Shown piece by piece: positions 8,600 to 17,058 of a stretch of DNA of 64,000 bases. The position numbers and the translations under genes are program-made. Numbering within the stretch: position 1 is the stretch's first letter; every line of letters begins with the position of its first letter. Location: the NCBI GenBank assembly GCA_001983455.1, contig LJDB01000064.1:121717-185716 (forward strand). Direction: 5' to 3'. This stretch comes from Candidatus Epulonipiscium fishelsonii (lineage in GTDB: Bacteria > Bacillota > Clostridia > Lachnospirales > Cellulosilyticaceae). The notes under the pieces were generated by a model. That model was not told where the DNA came from, made no database searches, and was given only the letters and a program-made list of their open reading frames with translations.

Positions 8600-9310
8600 G
8601 TGAATAAAATTGATTTTACTCATTTAAATAAATTAGAAACAGAAATATATAACAAATTATTTAATTATGTTCAAAATAATGGCAGCGTAAATATAATTGA
8701 AGCTGCCGATTTATGTAACGTTTCAACATCAAAAATTTCAAAAAGCGTGAAAAAATTAGGATTTAATACGTACAAAGAATTCATTAGATATTGCACTGGT
8801 GAACCTTCTATATCCCAAACTCAATATTATTCTAATGAATTAGAAAGAATAAAATTATTCATTGAAGATTTTGATATAAATATTGTTAATCATTTTGTAG
8901 AGCAGCTAAATAAATATAATAAAATTATATTACATGGTCTGGGGCCCTCCTTTATTGTTGCTCAATACTTTGAATATAAACTAAGAGTTGAAACAACAAA
9001 ATATGTTGTTGCTTTGGAAAATACTTTGCAAATTGAAAATCTAGTTGATAACAACACATTATTTATTATATTTTCTGTTGAAGGAACTTTTAGTTTATTT
9101 CATTCTCTCATTGATTTGGTTGGCAAAAACCAAGGCACAGTATTTCTTATATTAGAAGGCCCCAATAATACTCAATATAAGAACGTAAACAATGTGTTAT
9201 TTTTAACACAGCATTTGCAATCATCATCTTTATTATCATACCAAAAAACACGTTCTGTATTTTTTATATTCATTGAAGAAATTATGTTATGTCTTATGCA
9301 AAAAAAGTGA
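8600..9310 (+). CDS. RpiR/MurR-type transcriptional regulator
   Basis: 236 residues, short for the family (usually about 280). The N-terminal helix-turn-helix (about residues 10-65) contains AADLCNVSTSKISKSVKKLG. The C-terminal half looks like a degenerate sugar-phosphate-binding SIS domain (IILHGLGPSFIVAQYF, then LFIIFSVEGTFSLF). RpiR proteins respond to phosphorylated sugars. The neighbouring operon encodes an FGGY kinase, so the kinase product is a likely effector (inference). The start is GTG, eight bases after AGGAGG. It is transcribed divergently from the ygc-like operon with shared operator-like sites, and ends in the 9319-9352 hairpin. Confidence 0.8.
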   Translation: MNKIDFTHLNKLETEIYNKLFNYVQNNGSVNIIEAADLCNVSTSKISKSVKKLGFNTYKEFIRYCTGEPSISQTQYYSNELERIKLFIEDFDINIVNHFVEQLNKYNKIILHGLGPSFIVAQYFEYKLRVETTKYVVALENTLQIENLVDNNTLFIIFSVEGTFSLFHSLIDLVGKNQGTVFLILEGPNNTQYKNVNNVLFLTQHLQSSSLLSYQKTRSVFFIFIEEIMLCLMQKK

Positions 9311-9318
9311 CCATATAA

Positions 9319-9352
9319 ATAAGGAAATAGTATTGTGACGCTATTTCCTTAT
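9319..9352 (+). terminator. Terminator hairpin after the RpiR gene
   Basis: Perfect 12-bp stem ATAAGGAAATAG (9319-9330) and CTATTTCCTTAT (9341-9352) with a ten-base loop, nine bases after the stop. It belongs to the same hairpin style as 5837, 48192, 49277 and 52842. Its tail reads TTATCACGGATG, a diverged form of the shared tail. Confidence 0.6.
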
Positions 9353-9414
9353 CACGGATGCAAATATTCAAGAATAAGTAGTAGAATTAGAAAAACTAGC
9401 AGAAAGGTAAGATA

Positions 9415-10521
9415 TTATTTTTTATATATGTAACTGCATGTCAATGCTGTAAAAGGTGAAACTATGACTAGTCCAATGCAACCTACAAATGTTTGTAAGA
9501 TTTCGGAAGCAATAAATTTTGTATTGAGTATATTTAAAAGAGGAGTTCCTTGTGCCATATAAACCATCATTATACCAATAAAGCTACCCATATAAGCTAA
9601 AAGCAAAGTTGTTGTTTGCGTACCAACAATTGATTTACCAATAGTAAGCCCTGAAAGCAGAATTTCTTTTCGGGATATGTCTGGCTTTTTTAAGGAAAGC
9701 TCATCAATTGATGCTGAAATGTCTATTGCTAGATCTATAATTGCACCAGAACATGATAAATATATCCCAGCTTGATAAATTTGGGTTAAATTCAGGTCAA
9801 AAAAGCCTGCATATAATAAAGATTCAGACCACTCCATAACTGTACCATCAATATTAAAATAATGCCCAAAGATAATAGCTAATATACAAGTTATGAGTGA
9901 AGATAGTACGGCTCCAATAATAGCACAATAAGCTTTTCTAGTAAATCCACCAACTAAAATTAGTGTAACAACAGAAATACTAACTCCAATAGCAAGAGCT
10001 AACATTATTGGCTGATACCCTTTTAAAAGCATAGGGATAAACAGCTTAAAAATACAGGTCAAAGTAAATACAAAAGAAATGATAGTTCTTATTCCAGTTG
10101 TACCAGATACTATGATTAAAGCTAAAATAAATATTCCAGCTAATATTAATTCTATATTAATTCTGTAGAAATCAACTAAATTTACAAAAATAGGTTCATC
10201 ATTGCTATTTTTTTCAATTAAAGCTAGAGCTATATCCCCATTTGCAAAAACTTTGTCTGAAGATAAGCTTCCTCTAAACATATTATGGCCTTCTAAAATT
10301 TCGCCTTTAAAGCTACCGTTCATTACTTCTACTTGAGCAGTTTGTTCTCCTTGCCTAATAAATCCCATTACATTTATTTTTGAATTATTTACATCCAAAA
10401 TCTTCACCTTTGCATGTTCTGCATTAACATAAATATCTCGTTCAAAACCTGTTGGAATTGCAAGTAATACTGTAATTATTACAAGACAAATAATAGAAAA
10501 AATTATATTTTTATTTTTCAA
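9415..10521 (-). CDS. YibE/F-like membrane protein
   Basis: 368 residues. One N-terminal membrane segment (about 7-24) is followed by an extracytoplasmic beta-rich domain (about 28-125) and then roughly seven membrane segments. Family-typical stretches are GTTGIRTIISFVFTLTCIFK and CSGAIIDLAIDISASIDEL. YibE/F proteins are widespread in Firmicutes and have no established reaction. It lies downstream of the alkaline phosphatase gene, but a terminator (10638-10677) separates them, so it is probably an independent unit. The ribosome site is AGGAGAA. Confidence 0.8.
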   Translation of the reverse strand: MKNKNIIFSIICLVIITVLLAIPTGFERDIYVNAEHAKVKILDVNNSKINVMGFIRQGEQTAQVEVMNGSFKGEILEGHNMFRGSLSSDKVFANGDIALALIEKNSNDEPIFVNLVDFYRINIELILAGIFILALIIVSGTTGIRTIISFVFTLTCIFKLFIPMLLKGYQPIMLALAIGVSISVVTLILVGGFTRKAYCAIIGAVLSSLITCILAIIFGHYFNIDGTVMEWSESLLYAGFFDLNLTQIYQAGIYLSCSGAIIDLAIDISASIDELSLKKPDISRKEILLSGLTIGKSIVGTQTTTLLLAYMGSFIGIMMVYMAQGTPLLNILNTKFIASEILQTFVGCIGLVIVSPFTALTCSYIYKK

Positions 10522-10637
10522 TGTATTCTCCTATCTATAATTATGTAAGGTAACGGGCTAGTCTATGTATTGTAAAGGTTAGAGTACTATCCTTTATATA
10601 ATACATTTTAAATTAATTTCACTAATATTTCAATGAC

Positions 10638-10677
10638 AAAAATATCCCATTCATATTTTGTAAATATAAACGGGATA
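10638..10677 (-). terminator. Terminator after the alkaline phosphatase gene
   Basis: TATCCC/GGGATA with inner AT-rich pairing (10643-10648 with 10672-10677), followed on the minus strand by TTTTTG. It lies about 30 bp after the phosphatase stop. Confidence 0.65.
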
Positions 10678-10708
10678 AGGTATAACAAGTTATATGATTA
10701 TTAAGTTT

Positions 10709-12298
10709 TTATTCTGCTGCATAAAGTGATACTAATTTATCAAATAATTCAGTGTTATCAAATGCACCACTAAATGTTGATGCGTTTTCACCCATTGCAT
10801 ATATTGCTACTGGTACTCCTGTGTGAGAATATGAAGTCCAGCCAATTCCTGCTTTAGCATTTAAAATATGAGTTAAAGTTACTGTTATTGGTTCGTATCC
10901 ACCATAAAGAATATCGTTTTCTTCTGTATCAGCCACCCTTGGTTTCATACTTTCTTCAAATGCATTGAATAGTTTATCATATTCATAATCAGAAAGAATT
11001 AAAGCTTCATTATCTACACAAGCTGTATCGTCTTCAGTTACTAAACCAAAGTTATCTTTAATAAGGTCTAATACGTCAGTAAATGTTGCTTCTGGATTGT
11101 TTGCTTTAAAATCTGCAAACATATCATCAAATTTATCATAAGAAACTTTTTGATTGTCTAGTAAATCAAACGCAGTGTCATATCCAGTACTCGCTTGACC
11201 AATAGTCATACCACCTGTTTCATGGTCTCCTGTAACAATAATTAAAGTATCTTCTGGATGTTCATTATAGAATTCTATAGCTTCTTCAACTGCTTTGTCT
11301 AATGCAAGTGTGTCTTGAATATTTGCCATTGCATCATTTGCATGACCAGCCCAGTCAATTTTTCCTGATTCAATCCACATAAAGAAACCTTTATCTTCAT
11401 TATCAAGAACTTCAATACCTTTTTCAACAAAGTCCGCCAATGTTAGAGCATCTTCTGCTGCATCTAGTGAATAAGGCATTGCTCCATCTGCATCTGGACT
11501 AATTGCATAAACTTTATCACCATTTTTGATATTTTCAAATTCTTCTGCAGTATTAACAACAGTATATCCTTTTTCTTCCATTACTTCATATGCACTTTTT
11601 TGAGTTCCATCATCGTCTGCTTCTGATAACTCTCCACCAGCAAAATAATCAAAATTACTATCAGCCATTTGCATTGCAATATCATAATAGTTATCTCTAG
11701 ACTCAGTATGTGCATAAGATGCTGCTGGAGTTGCATGGTTTAATGTAACTGTACTAACTACACCAATTTTATATCCATCTTCTTTCAACATTTCTGGTAA
11801 AGTTTTAAGTACTGTTGTTTTATCTATTCCTAAACCAATAACTCCACTATGAGTTTTTTCTCCTGTCAACATTGATGTTGCTGTTGATGCTGAATCTGGA
11901 TCAAATGAAGTTGCATCTTGAGTGTACATGTTTCCTAGAGTTGGAAATTTTGTAAAGTTTAATTCTGTTAATGCTACTTCATCCTTATGATCACGTGTTC
12001 CGTTATATACTTGAGCTGAATTAATTTGTACATGAGACATTCCATCTCCGATAAATGCAAATATGTATTTTGGTGTTTCTTCAATTGTTGGTGCTACGTC
12101 TTTTTCAGCTTGTAATTCTTCTTTCTCTACTGATGCTTCTTCTTCCTCAGTTTGCACCACTTCTTTATCAGCCTTAACTTCTTCAACAATTGCTGTTTCT
12201 TCTGCAACAATTGGTTGTTCTGTACCTGTAAATGCTAAAATACTAGCCAAAACTGATGCTGAAATTATTGCAATACCTGATTTTTTAGTTAACTTCAT
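10709..12298 (-). CDS. Secreted alkaline phosphatase (PhoA/PhoB family)
   Basis: About 529 residues. A signal peptide of about 30 residues (MKLTKKSGIAIISASVL, then LASILAF) precedes a 45-residue Glu/Lys-rich linker. The alkaline phosphatase domain follows, with the metal-binding FAFIGDGMSHVQ, the nucleophile Ser in FDPDSASTATSMLTGEKTHS, and ligand motifs ESGKIDWAGHAND, VTGDHETGG and YSHTGVPV. It hydrolyses phosphomonoesters outside the membrane. The ATG at 12313 lies in front of GGGGAA, which is itself the ribosome site for the ATG at 12298, so 12298 is the better start. A Pho box and promoter directly upstream indicate induction by phosphate starvation. Confidence 0.92.
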   Translation of the reverse strand: MKLTKKSGIAIISASVLASILAFTGTEQPIVAEETAIVEEVKADKEVVQTEEEEASVEKEELQAEKDVAPTIEETPKYIFAFIGDGMSHVQINSAQVYNGTRDHKDEVALTELNFTKFPTLGNMYTQDATSFDPDSASTATSMLTGEKTHSGVIGLGIDKTTVLKTLPEMLKEDGYKIGVVSTVTLNHATPAASYAHTESRDNYYDIAMQMADSNFDYFAGGELSEADDDGTQKSAYEVMEEKGYTVVNTAEEFENIKNGDKVYAISPDADGAMPYSLDAAEDALTLADFVEKGIEVLDNEDKGFFMWIESGKIDWAGHANDAMANIQDTLALDKAVEEAIEFYNEHPEDTLIIVTGDHETGGMTIGQASTGYDTAFDLLDNQKVSYDKFDDMFADFKANNPEATFTDVLDLIKDNFGLVTEDDTACVDNEALILSDYEYDKLFNAFEESMKPRVADTEENDILYGGYEPITVTLTHILNAKAGIGWTSYSHTGVPVAIYAMGENASTFSGAFDNTELFDKLVSLYAAE

Positions 12299-12347
12299 TT
12301 TAAATTCCCCCATATATTATTATTAATAAATGTTTTATTGTCTACAC

Positions 12348-12376
12348 ATATTATTTTACAATATTATTGTTGTAAA
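12348..12376 (-). promoter_or_regulatory. Promoter of the alkaline phosphatase gene
   Basis: On the minus strand TTTACA (12371-12376), 17 bases, then TAATAT (12348-12353). A 7-bp inverted repeat TTTACAA/TTGTAAA covers the -35 box and spacer. The weak -35 is consistent with activator dependence. Confidence 0.6.
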
Positions 12377-12378
12377 CA

Positions 12379-12406
12379 TATTAAACAAGAGTTAAATCCA
12401 TGTTAA
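12379..12406 (-). promoter_or_regulatory. Pho box (PhoP-type direct repeats)
   Basis: Three direct repeats TTAACA, TTAACT and TTAATA begin at 12406, 12395 and 12384 on the minus strand, exactly 11 bp apart, just upstream of the phosphatase -35 box. TTAACA-like repeats with 11-bp period are the known binding pattern of Gram-positive PhoP response regulators. Confidence 0.75.
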
Positions 12407-12448
12407 ATATCAATAAATATTTTTGATTTTTTTGTGAACTTGCCCAGA

Positions 12449-12604
12449 GATAAAAAGAATAAAATAGACGTAAATGGGGAGGTTTCTGTAAAAGAACTCA
12501 CAAATGTACCTAACATTCTGCTTAGATGTAATAAATATTTAATAGCAAATTATATAATAATCCAATATTTAATATATATAAAAGCATTTGATTGTTATAT
12601 ATAA
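12449..12604 (+). pseudogene. Possible fragment of a LysR-type regulator
   Basis: A 51-codon open stretch without a start. Its first 30 residues (DKKNKIDVNGEVSVKELTNV, then PNILLRCNK) resemble the region of LysR effector domains where a short acidic strand is followed by LxxxPLILLRR. The rest is AT-rich and low complexity. It fills part of the 469-bp gap between the phosphatase and peptide operons. Resemblance is from memory only and may be chance. Confidence 0.25.
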
Positions 12605-12715
12605 ATAATTTTGAAATAATCAAGTACATATAATTTTGTTATTTTAAAATTATAAACAACAACGTTCTATGTGGAATTGTGAAATTTAAAGATTTGTTAA
12701 TTGAAAATTATAAAT

Positions 12716-12744
12716 TTGACAACTATTTTGATATATAATATAAT
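12716..12744 (+). promoter_or_regulatory. Sigma-A promoter of the peptide operon
   Basis: Consensus TTGACA (12716-12721), 17 bases, TATAAT (12739-12744). It lies 60 bp before the GTG start of the first M24 gene and is the only strong promoter seen ahead of the 12.8-26.2 kb operon. Confidence 0.75.
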
Positions 12745-12803
12745 TTTAAAATAATAGCACATAATGAATTTACTAGTTAAATTTGAATGAAGGAGATATT
12801 ACA

Positions 12804-14111
12804 GTGAAGCTACAAAATATATTTAAGATTAAGGATGAAATTTTACTAGATAGACTTGAAAATCTTATGCCTAAGTTGATGGAAGAGACTAATATACAAA
12901 TGTATATAGTTGTTGGTGATGAATATAATGAAGGTCCTGTTGTAAAGACTATGCTACCAAGTAGTTTGTTTCATGCCAGAAGAAAAGCCATATTGATATT
13001 TACGATGATAGACGGAAAATATGAAAAAATGGTTGTTTCAAAGCCAGACTTTACAATAGGAACTTTTTATAACCCCATTTTATTAAAACCCCCTGGAATG
13101 AACCACGAAGTATTTTACAAAACATTCGCAAAAAATTATGATATAGAAAAAATCAAAAAAATGCCCATTGAATCTGAAAAAGATTGTATAACTAGAATCA
13201 TAAAAGAAAAAAATCCCACAAATATAGCACTTGAATTTTCAACATTAACTCCCTTTGCAGATGGTATATCCAAAACAAATTATGATTATATTTTGACCTG
13301 TATAGAAGATGAATTTAAAGATAGAGTAATATCGGCCGAGAAGATATCCATTAGGTGGCTTGAAAGCAGGACTCTTAAGGAAATAGAGCAATATAAAAAA
13401 ATAGTGTCATTGACTAGGAAGATTATAGGACAATGTTATTCCAAAGAAGTTATAACCCCAAATGTTACGACTATTGGAGAAGCAAGATTTTTTCTTATGG
13501 AAGAAGCAATGAGAAATTTTGGAACACCATGGTTTGATGCTACAATATGGATTAATAGAGACGGCAAAACACACATAGAAGATGATACGGCTGTGATTAT
13601 GGAGGGTGATTTGCTTCATTGTGATTATGGTTTTGAACTGTGCGGACTGTGCTCGGATGTTCAAGAAATGGCATACGTAAAGGGAAAAGACGATGCAAAG
13701 CTGATTAAAGAACTAGGTAAAATTCATGAAGATGCAATGATAGTTCAAGATAGTTTAGCGGAGTGTTTTGTTCTTGGCAAAACTGGAAATGAAATTTTGG
13801 CAAGTGCCTTAGCTTTAGCAAAACAAAGAGGAGTAAAAAGACCTATGATATATACACACCCAATAGGTTATCATGGGCATGGTGCAGGACCCACTATTGG
13901 AAATTTTGGCAACCAAGAATTTGTTGGTGGTATGGGAGAATATGAGTTGCATGACAATACGTTTTATGCGATGGAACTTAATGTTTGTGATGAAGTAAAA
14001 GAGTGGAATAATCTTATGATTATGTATGGTCAAGAAATTGATATAGCTGTAATAAATGGTAAAGTTGAATTTTTAGGAGGAAGACAAATCAACTTGCACA
14101 TTATAGAATAA
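12804..14111 (+). CDS. M24 family metallopeptidase (Xaa-Pro aminopeptidase-like)
   Basis: About 435 residues from a GTG at 12804, eight bases after AAGGAG; a TTG at 12783 lies ahead of that ribosome site and is unlikely. The C-terminal pita-bread domain keeps the metal ligands: two Asp in HCDYGFELCGLCSDVQ, His in THPIGYHGHG, Glu in FYAMELNVCDE and Glu in GQEIDIAV. M24 enzymes remove N-terminal residues, often before proline, or act on creatine-like amides. It is the first gene of a peptide uptake and breakdown operon and is 16 bp from the aminotransferase. Longer and more diverged than the second M24 gene at 18353. Confidence 0.82.
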   Translation: MKLQNIFKIKDEILLDRLENLMPKLMEETNIQMYIVVGDEYNEGPVVKTMLPSSLFHARRKAILIFTMIDGKYEKMVVSKPDFTIGTFYNPILLKPPGMNHEVFYKTFAKNYDIEKIKKMPIESEKDCITRIIKEKNPTNIALEFSTLTPFADGISKTNYDYILTCIEDEFKDRVISAEKISIRWLESRTLKEIEQYKKIVSLTRKIIGQCYSKEVITPNVTTIGEARFFLMEEAMRNFGTPWFDATIWINRDGKTHIEDDTAVIMEGDLLHCDYGFELCGLCSDVQEMAYVKGKDDAKLIKELGKIHEDAMIVQDSLAECFVLGKTGNEILASALALAKQRGVKRPMIYTHPIGYHGHGAGPTIGNFGNQEFVGGMGEYELHDNTFYAMELNVCDEVKEWNNLMIMYGQEIDIAVINGKVEFLGGRQINLHIIE

Positions 14112-14127
14112 TCATTTAGGAGGAGTT

Positions 14128-15306
14128 ATGTTTAGTAATGATAATATCAATATAGAAATACTAAGAAAAAAAGCGTTTAATTATAGATGGGCAGAAGTTG
14201 AAGAAGGAGTTATCCCTCTTACAGCGGCAGACCCAGATTTCCCAGTGGCAAAAGAAATTACAGCTACTATAAAAAATTATATAGAAGATGGATATTTTTC
14301 TTATGTGCCAAAGGAAGGTCTCAAAGAATTTAGAGAAGCCATTGCAAATGCGTTAAACAGCAGGAAAAATGAAGCTGTGGAGGCAAATTTGGTTTTGCCG
14401 ATAGATAGTGCAGCTAGAGGAATGTATATAATTGCTGAAACTGTACTTGAAGAGGGAGATGAGGTAATTATATTTGACCCAGTTGATTATTTGTTTAAAC
14501 AATCAACATTAAGATATAAAGGAGTGCCAGTGTTATTTCCATCAAAACTTAATGAAGAAGGAAGAATAGATTTAAGTAATTTGAGGGAATATGTAACGGA
14601 CAAAACCAAAATGATTTGTTTATGTAACCCACATAATCCACTAGGGAGTTTATATAGTAAAGAAGATTTGGAACTTATATTGGACATTGCAAACGAAAAC
14701 GACTTGTATATAATGAATGATGAAATTTGGTCGGACATTGTGTATTCAGATGGGGAATTTATCAGTATTTTATCTTTGGGAAATGAAAGAAACAAAAAGA
14801 CTTTATCAGTATTTGGATTTTCAAAAAGTTTTGGAGTAGCTGGCCTTAGAGTAGGGTGCATATACGCAACTGACGAAGAACTATTTAACAAAATAATTGA
14901 AAAATCTGATGTTTTAACAACTGCTGGGGGAGTTTCATCACTTTCACAAATTGCAGGAATGGCTTGTGTTAATGACAGCTATTATTGGGTGGAAGAGTTC
15001 ATTAAACATTTAGAAAAAAATAGAGACTATGCAGTAAGTCGCTTGAACAATATGAAGGGTGTAACTTGCCATAAACCACATGCTACTTATTTAGTATTTC
15101 CAAATATAGCAGGAACAGGATATACATCTAGTGAAATTGCAGAGTGTCTTATGAAAGATGCCAAGCTTGCTATTGTACCTGGGACAGAAAAATTTTTTGG
15201 AGAAGGAGCAAACGGCCATATAAGAATATGTCTTGCAACTTCTATGGAAGTTCTAAAAGAAGGGCTTGACAGAATGGAACATTGGTTAAATACAAATGTA
15301 ATGTAG
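14128..15306 (+). CDS. PLP-dependent class I/II aminotransferase, MalY/PatB-like
   Basis: 392 residues of fold-type I. The N-terminal VIPLTAADPDFPVAKEI resembles the MalY/PatB entry segment. The PLP Lys lies in FGFSKSFGVAGLRVG, the NPHNPLG substrate motif is present, and the C-terminal Arg lies in GHIRICLATS. PatB-type enzymes are C-S beta-lyases and relatives are aminotransferases; sequence alone does not decide. The ribosome site is TAGGAGGAG. It lies between an M24 peptidase and the ABC importer's binding protein, so it probably acts on an amino acid released from imported peptides (inference). A paralogue of the same broad family ends the operon at 25022. Confidence 0.85.
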   Translation: MFSNDNINIEILRKKAFNYRWAEVEEGVIPLTAADPDFPVAKEITATIKNYIEDGYFSYVPKEGLKEFREAIANALNSRKNEAVEANLVLPIDSAARGMYIIAETVLEEGDEVIIFDPVDYLFKQSTLRYKGVPVLFPSKLNEEGRIDLSNLREYVTDKTKMICLCNPHNPLGSLYSKEDLELILDIANENDLYIMNDEIWSDIVYSDGEFISILSLGNERNKKTLSVFGFSKSFGVAGLRVGCIYATDEELFNKIIEKSDVLTTAGGVSSLSQIAGMACVNDSYYWVEEFIKHLEKNRDYAVSRLNNMKGVTCHKPHATYLVFPNIAGTGYTSSEIAECLMKDAKLAIVPGTEKFFGEGANGHIRICLATSMEVLKEGLDRMEHWLNTNVM

Positions 15307-15329
15307 AAAATTTTGAGGGGGAAATATTA

Positions 15330-17054
15330 ATGAAAAAACATCTAGCCAAATTAATGGGGGCAGTTTTAATAATGTCAGCATTTACAGGATGTGCACCTAG
15401 TGCACCAGCAGAAACCGAAGGCAACATTACTCAAGTGAAACCTGCAACACTTATAATTGGTTCAACAAGTGAGCCAAGAACTTTAAATCCATACTTATTT
15501 CCATCAAGACAAGACGCAATTGTGACCAATATGGTTTTTGATAATTTTGTACAACCAGATGAAAATGGAGAAATAGAAGGTTCATTAGTAAAAGACTATT
15601 CAATTTCGGAGGATAATCTTGTTTATACATTCAATTTGCATGAAGGAGTAAAATGGCATGATGGAGAAACATTTGATGGAGATGATGTCGTAGCAACTTT
15701 TGAAATGATGGCAAATCCTAATTATACTGGAGGAGTAAGTAGAGTAAGCGACATTGTTGGTGTTGAGGAATATGCAGCAGCAATTTTGGAAGGAGAACCA
15801 GACCCAAGTATATCAGGTATTACACTATCAGATGATAAAATGAGTTTGGAAGTGACGTTACAAGAACCATCAGCGGCGTTTTTGCCTGGTTTATATGTGT
15901 CCATATTGCCAGAACATAAAATTGCAGAATTTGATATTGCTAAGTTGGATGAAGAAATATTTAATTCTAAACCAGTTGGAACTGGACCATACAAACTTGA
16001 CAACTGGGAAGTTGGAACGCAAATTACAGTTACCAAAAATCCAGAGTACTTTAAAGGAGAACCATCAATTGACAACATAATTGTTAAGTTTGGAGATATG
16101 GTAGCTCTTACAACTCAACTAGAAGTGGGAGATATAGATTTGCTTGAAGTTGACAAAGATGGATATGCAACGTTTGATGGAAATCCAGATTTTGCAATTC
16201 AAACATATCCAACGTCTAGTGTAAATTATGTTGGATTTAGAACAGGAGCAGGAAGGGCAGAAGACACTAGAGATTATAGAGCAGTGTATGAAGTGGAAAT
16301 AAGGCAGGCGTTGGCTTATGCAATTGATGAAGCTAAGTTGGTAGATGCTGCCTATGGTATTTCGGGATATGTTCATGACTCTATTTTTCCAAAAGGATCT
16401 TTGGGCGACAGCCAAAATGATACACAATATACTCAAGACTTAGAAAAAGCCAAATCATTGATAGAAAGCAAAGGATATACAATGGGTGGTGACGGCTTTT
16501 ATGAAAAAGATGGGCAAGTACTAGAGGTAGAACTTATGTATGCTGAAAGCTCTACTCAAATAGCTGAGATTTTAAAAGAACAATGGTCTAAGGTTGGAGT
16601 AGATGCTACAATAAAAATGCTTGATTTTGGGGCGTTAATAGATGAGCTTACAAGAAAATCAGATAAAGATGGAAATTTAGCAATAAATGGAACAAATTAT
16701 GATGAAACAACTTTGGCAACAGATGCTTGTTTTGACGCTTATTTATTAGGTTTTGCACAAGAATCTGACCCAAATGAATATGCACAATACTTTACAAACG
16801 ACGATTCTTGGAACTTCTATCACTATCACAATCCAGAAGTAGAGGTGTTATTTGCAGACCAAGCAAAAGCAGTAGATCAAACTGAACGTAAAGCTATATT
16901 AAATGAAATATCAGAACACTTATCTCATGATTTACCATGGTATACATATGGTGGAGTGAATGAAATAGTAGTGACAAGATCAGACCTTTCAGGTTATACT
17001 CCAGATGCAAGAGGATATACAATGGACGCTCATGAATGGAAATTAGGAGAATAA
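15330..17054 (+). CDS. Peptide ABC transporter substrate-binding lipoprotein (DppA/OppA type)
   Basis: 574 residues from the ATG at 15330, after GAGGGGGAA. The upstream in-frame ATG at 15282 lies inside the aminotransferase gene and lacks a ribosome site. A lipoprotein signal runs to the lipobox AFTGC with Cys21. The mature protein is a family 5 solute-binding protein, with SEPRTLNPYLFPSRQDAIVT, then VYTFNLHEGVKWHDGETFDG and RQALAYAIDEAKLVDAAYG. It captures oligopeptides or related solutes outside the membrane for the permeases at 21191-23027 and ATPases at 23046-24997. Confidence 0.92.
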   Translation: MKKHLAKLMGAVLIMSAFTGCAPSAPAETEGNITQVKPATLIIGSTSEPRTLNPYLFPSRQDAIVTNMVFDNFVQPDENGEIEGSLVKDYSISEDNLVYTFNLHEGVKWHDGETFDGDDVVATFEMMANPNYTGGVSRVSDIVGVEEYAAAILEGEPDPSISGITLSDDKMSLEVTLQEPSAAFLPGLYVSILPEHKIAEFDIAKLDEEIFNSKPVGTGPYKLDNWEVGTQITVTKNPEYFKGEPSIDNIIVKFGDMVALTTQLEVGDIDLLEVDKDGYATFDGNPDFAIQTYPTSSVNYVGFRTGAGRAEDTRDYRAVYEVEIRQALAYAIDEAKLVDAAYGISGYVHDSIFPKGSLGDSQNDTQYTQDLEKAKSLIESKGYTMGGDGFYEKDGQVLEVELMYAESSTQIAEILKEQWSKVGVDATIKMLDFGALIDELTRKSDKDGNLAINGTNYDETTLATDACFDAYLLGFAQESDPNEYAQYFTNDDSWNFYHYHNPEVEVLFADQAKAVDQTERKAILNEISEHLSHDLPWYTYGGVNEIVVTRSDLSGYTPDARGYTMDAHEWKLGE

Positions 17055-17058
17055 ATTT

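Noticed and set aside
15282..15329. Earlier start for the peptide-binding protein
   Set aside because: It would add residues before a clear lipoprotein signal and has no ribosome site; the ATG at 15330 has GAGGGGGAA.
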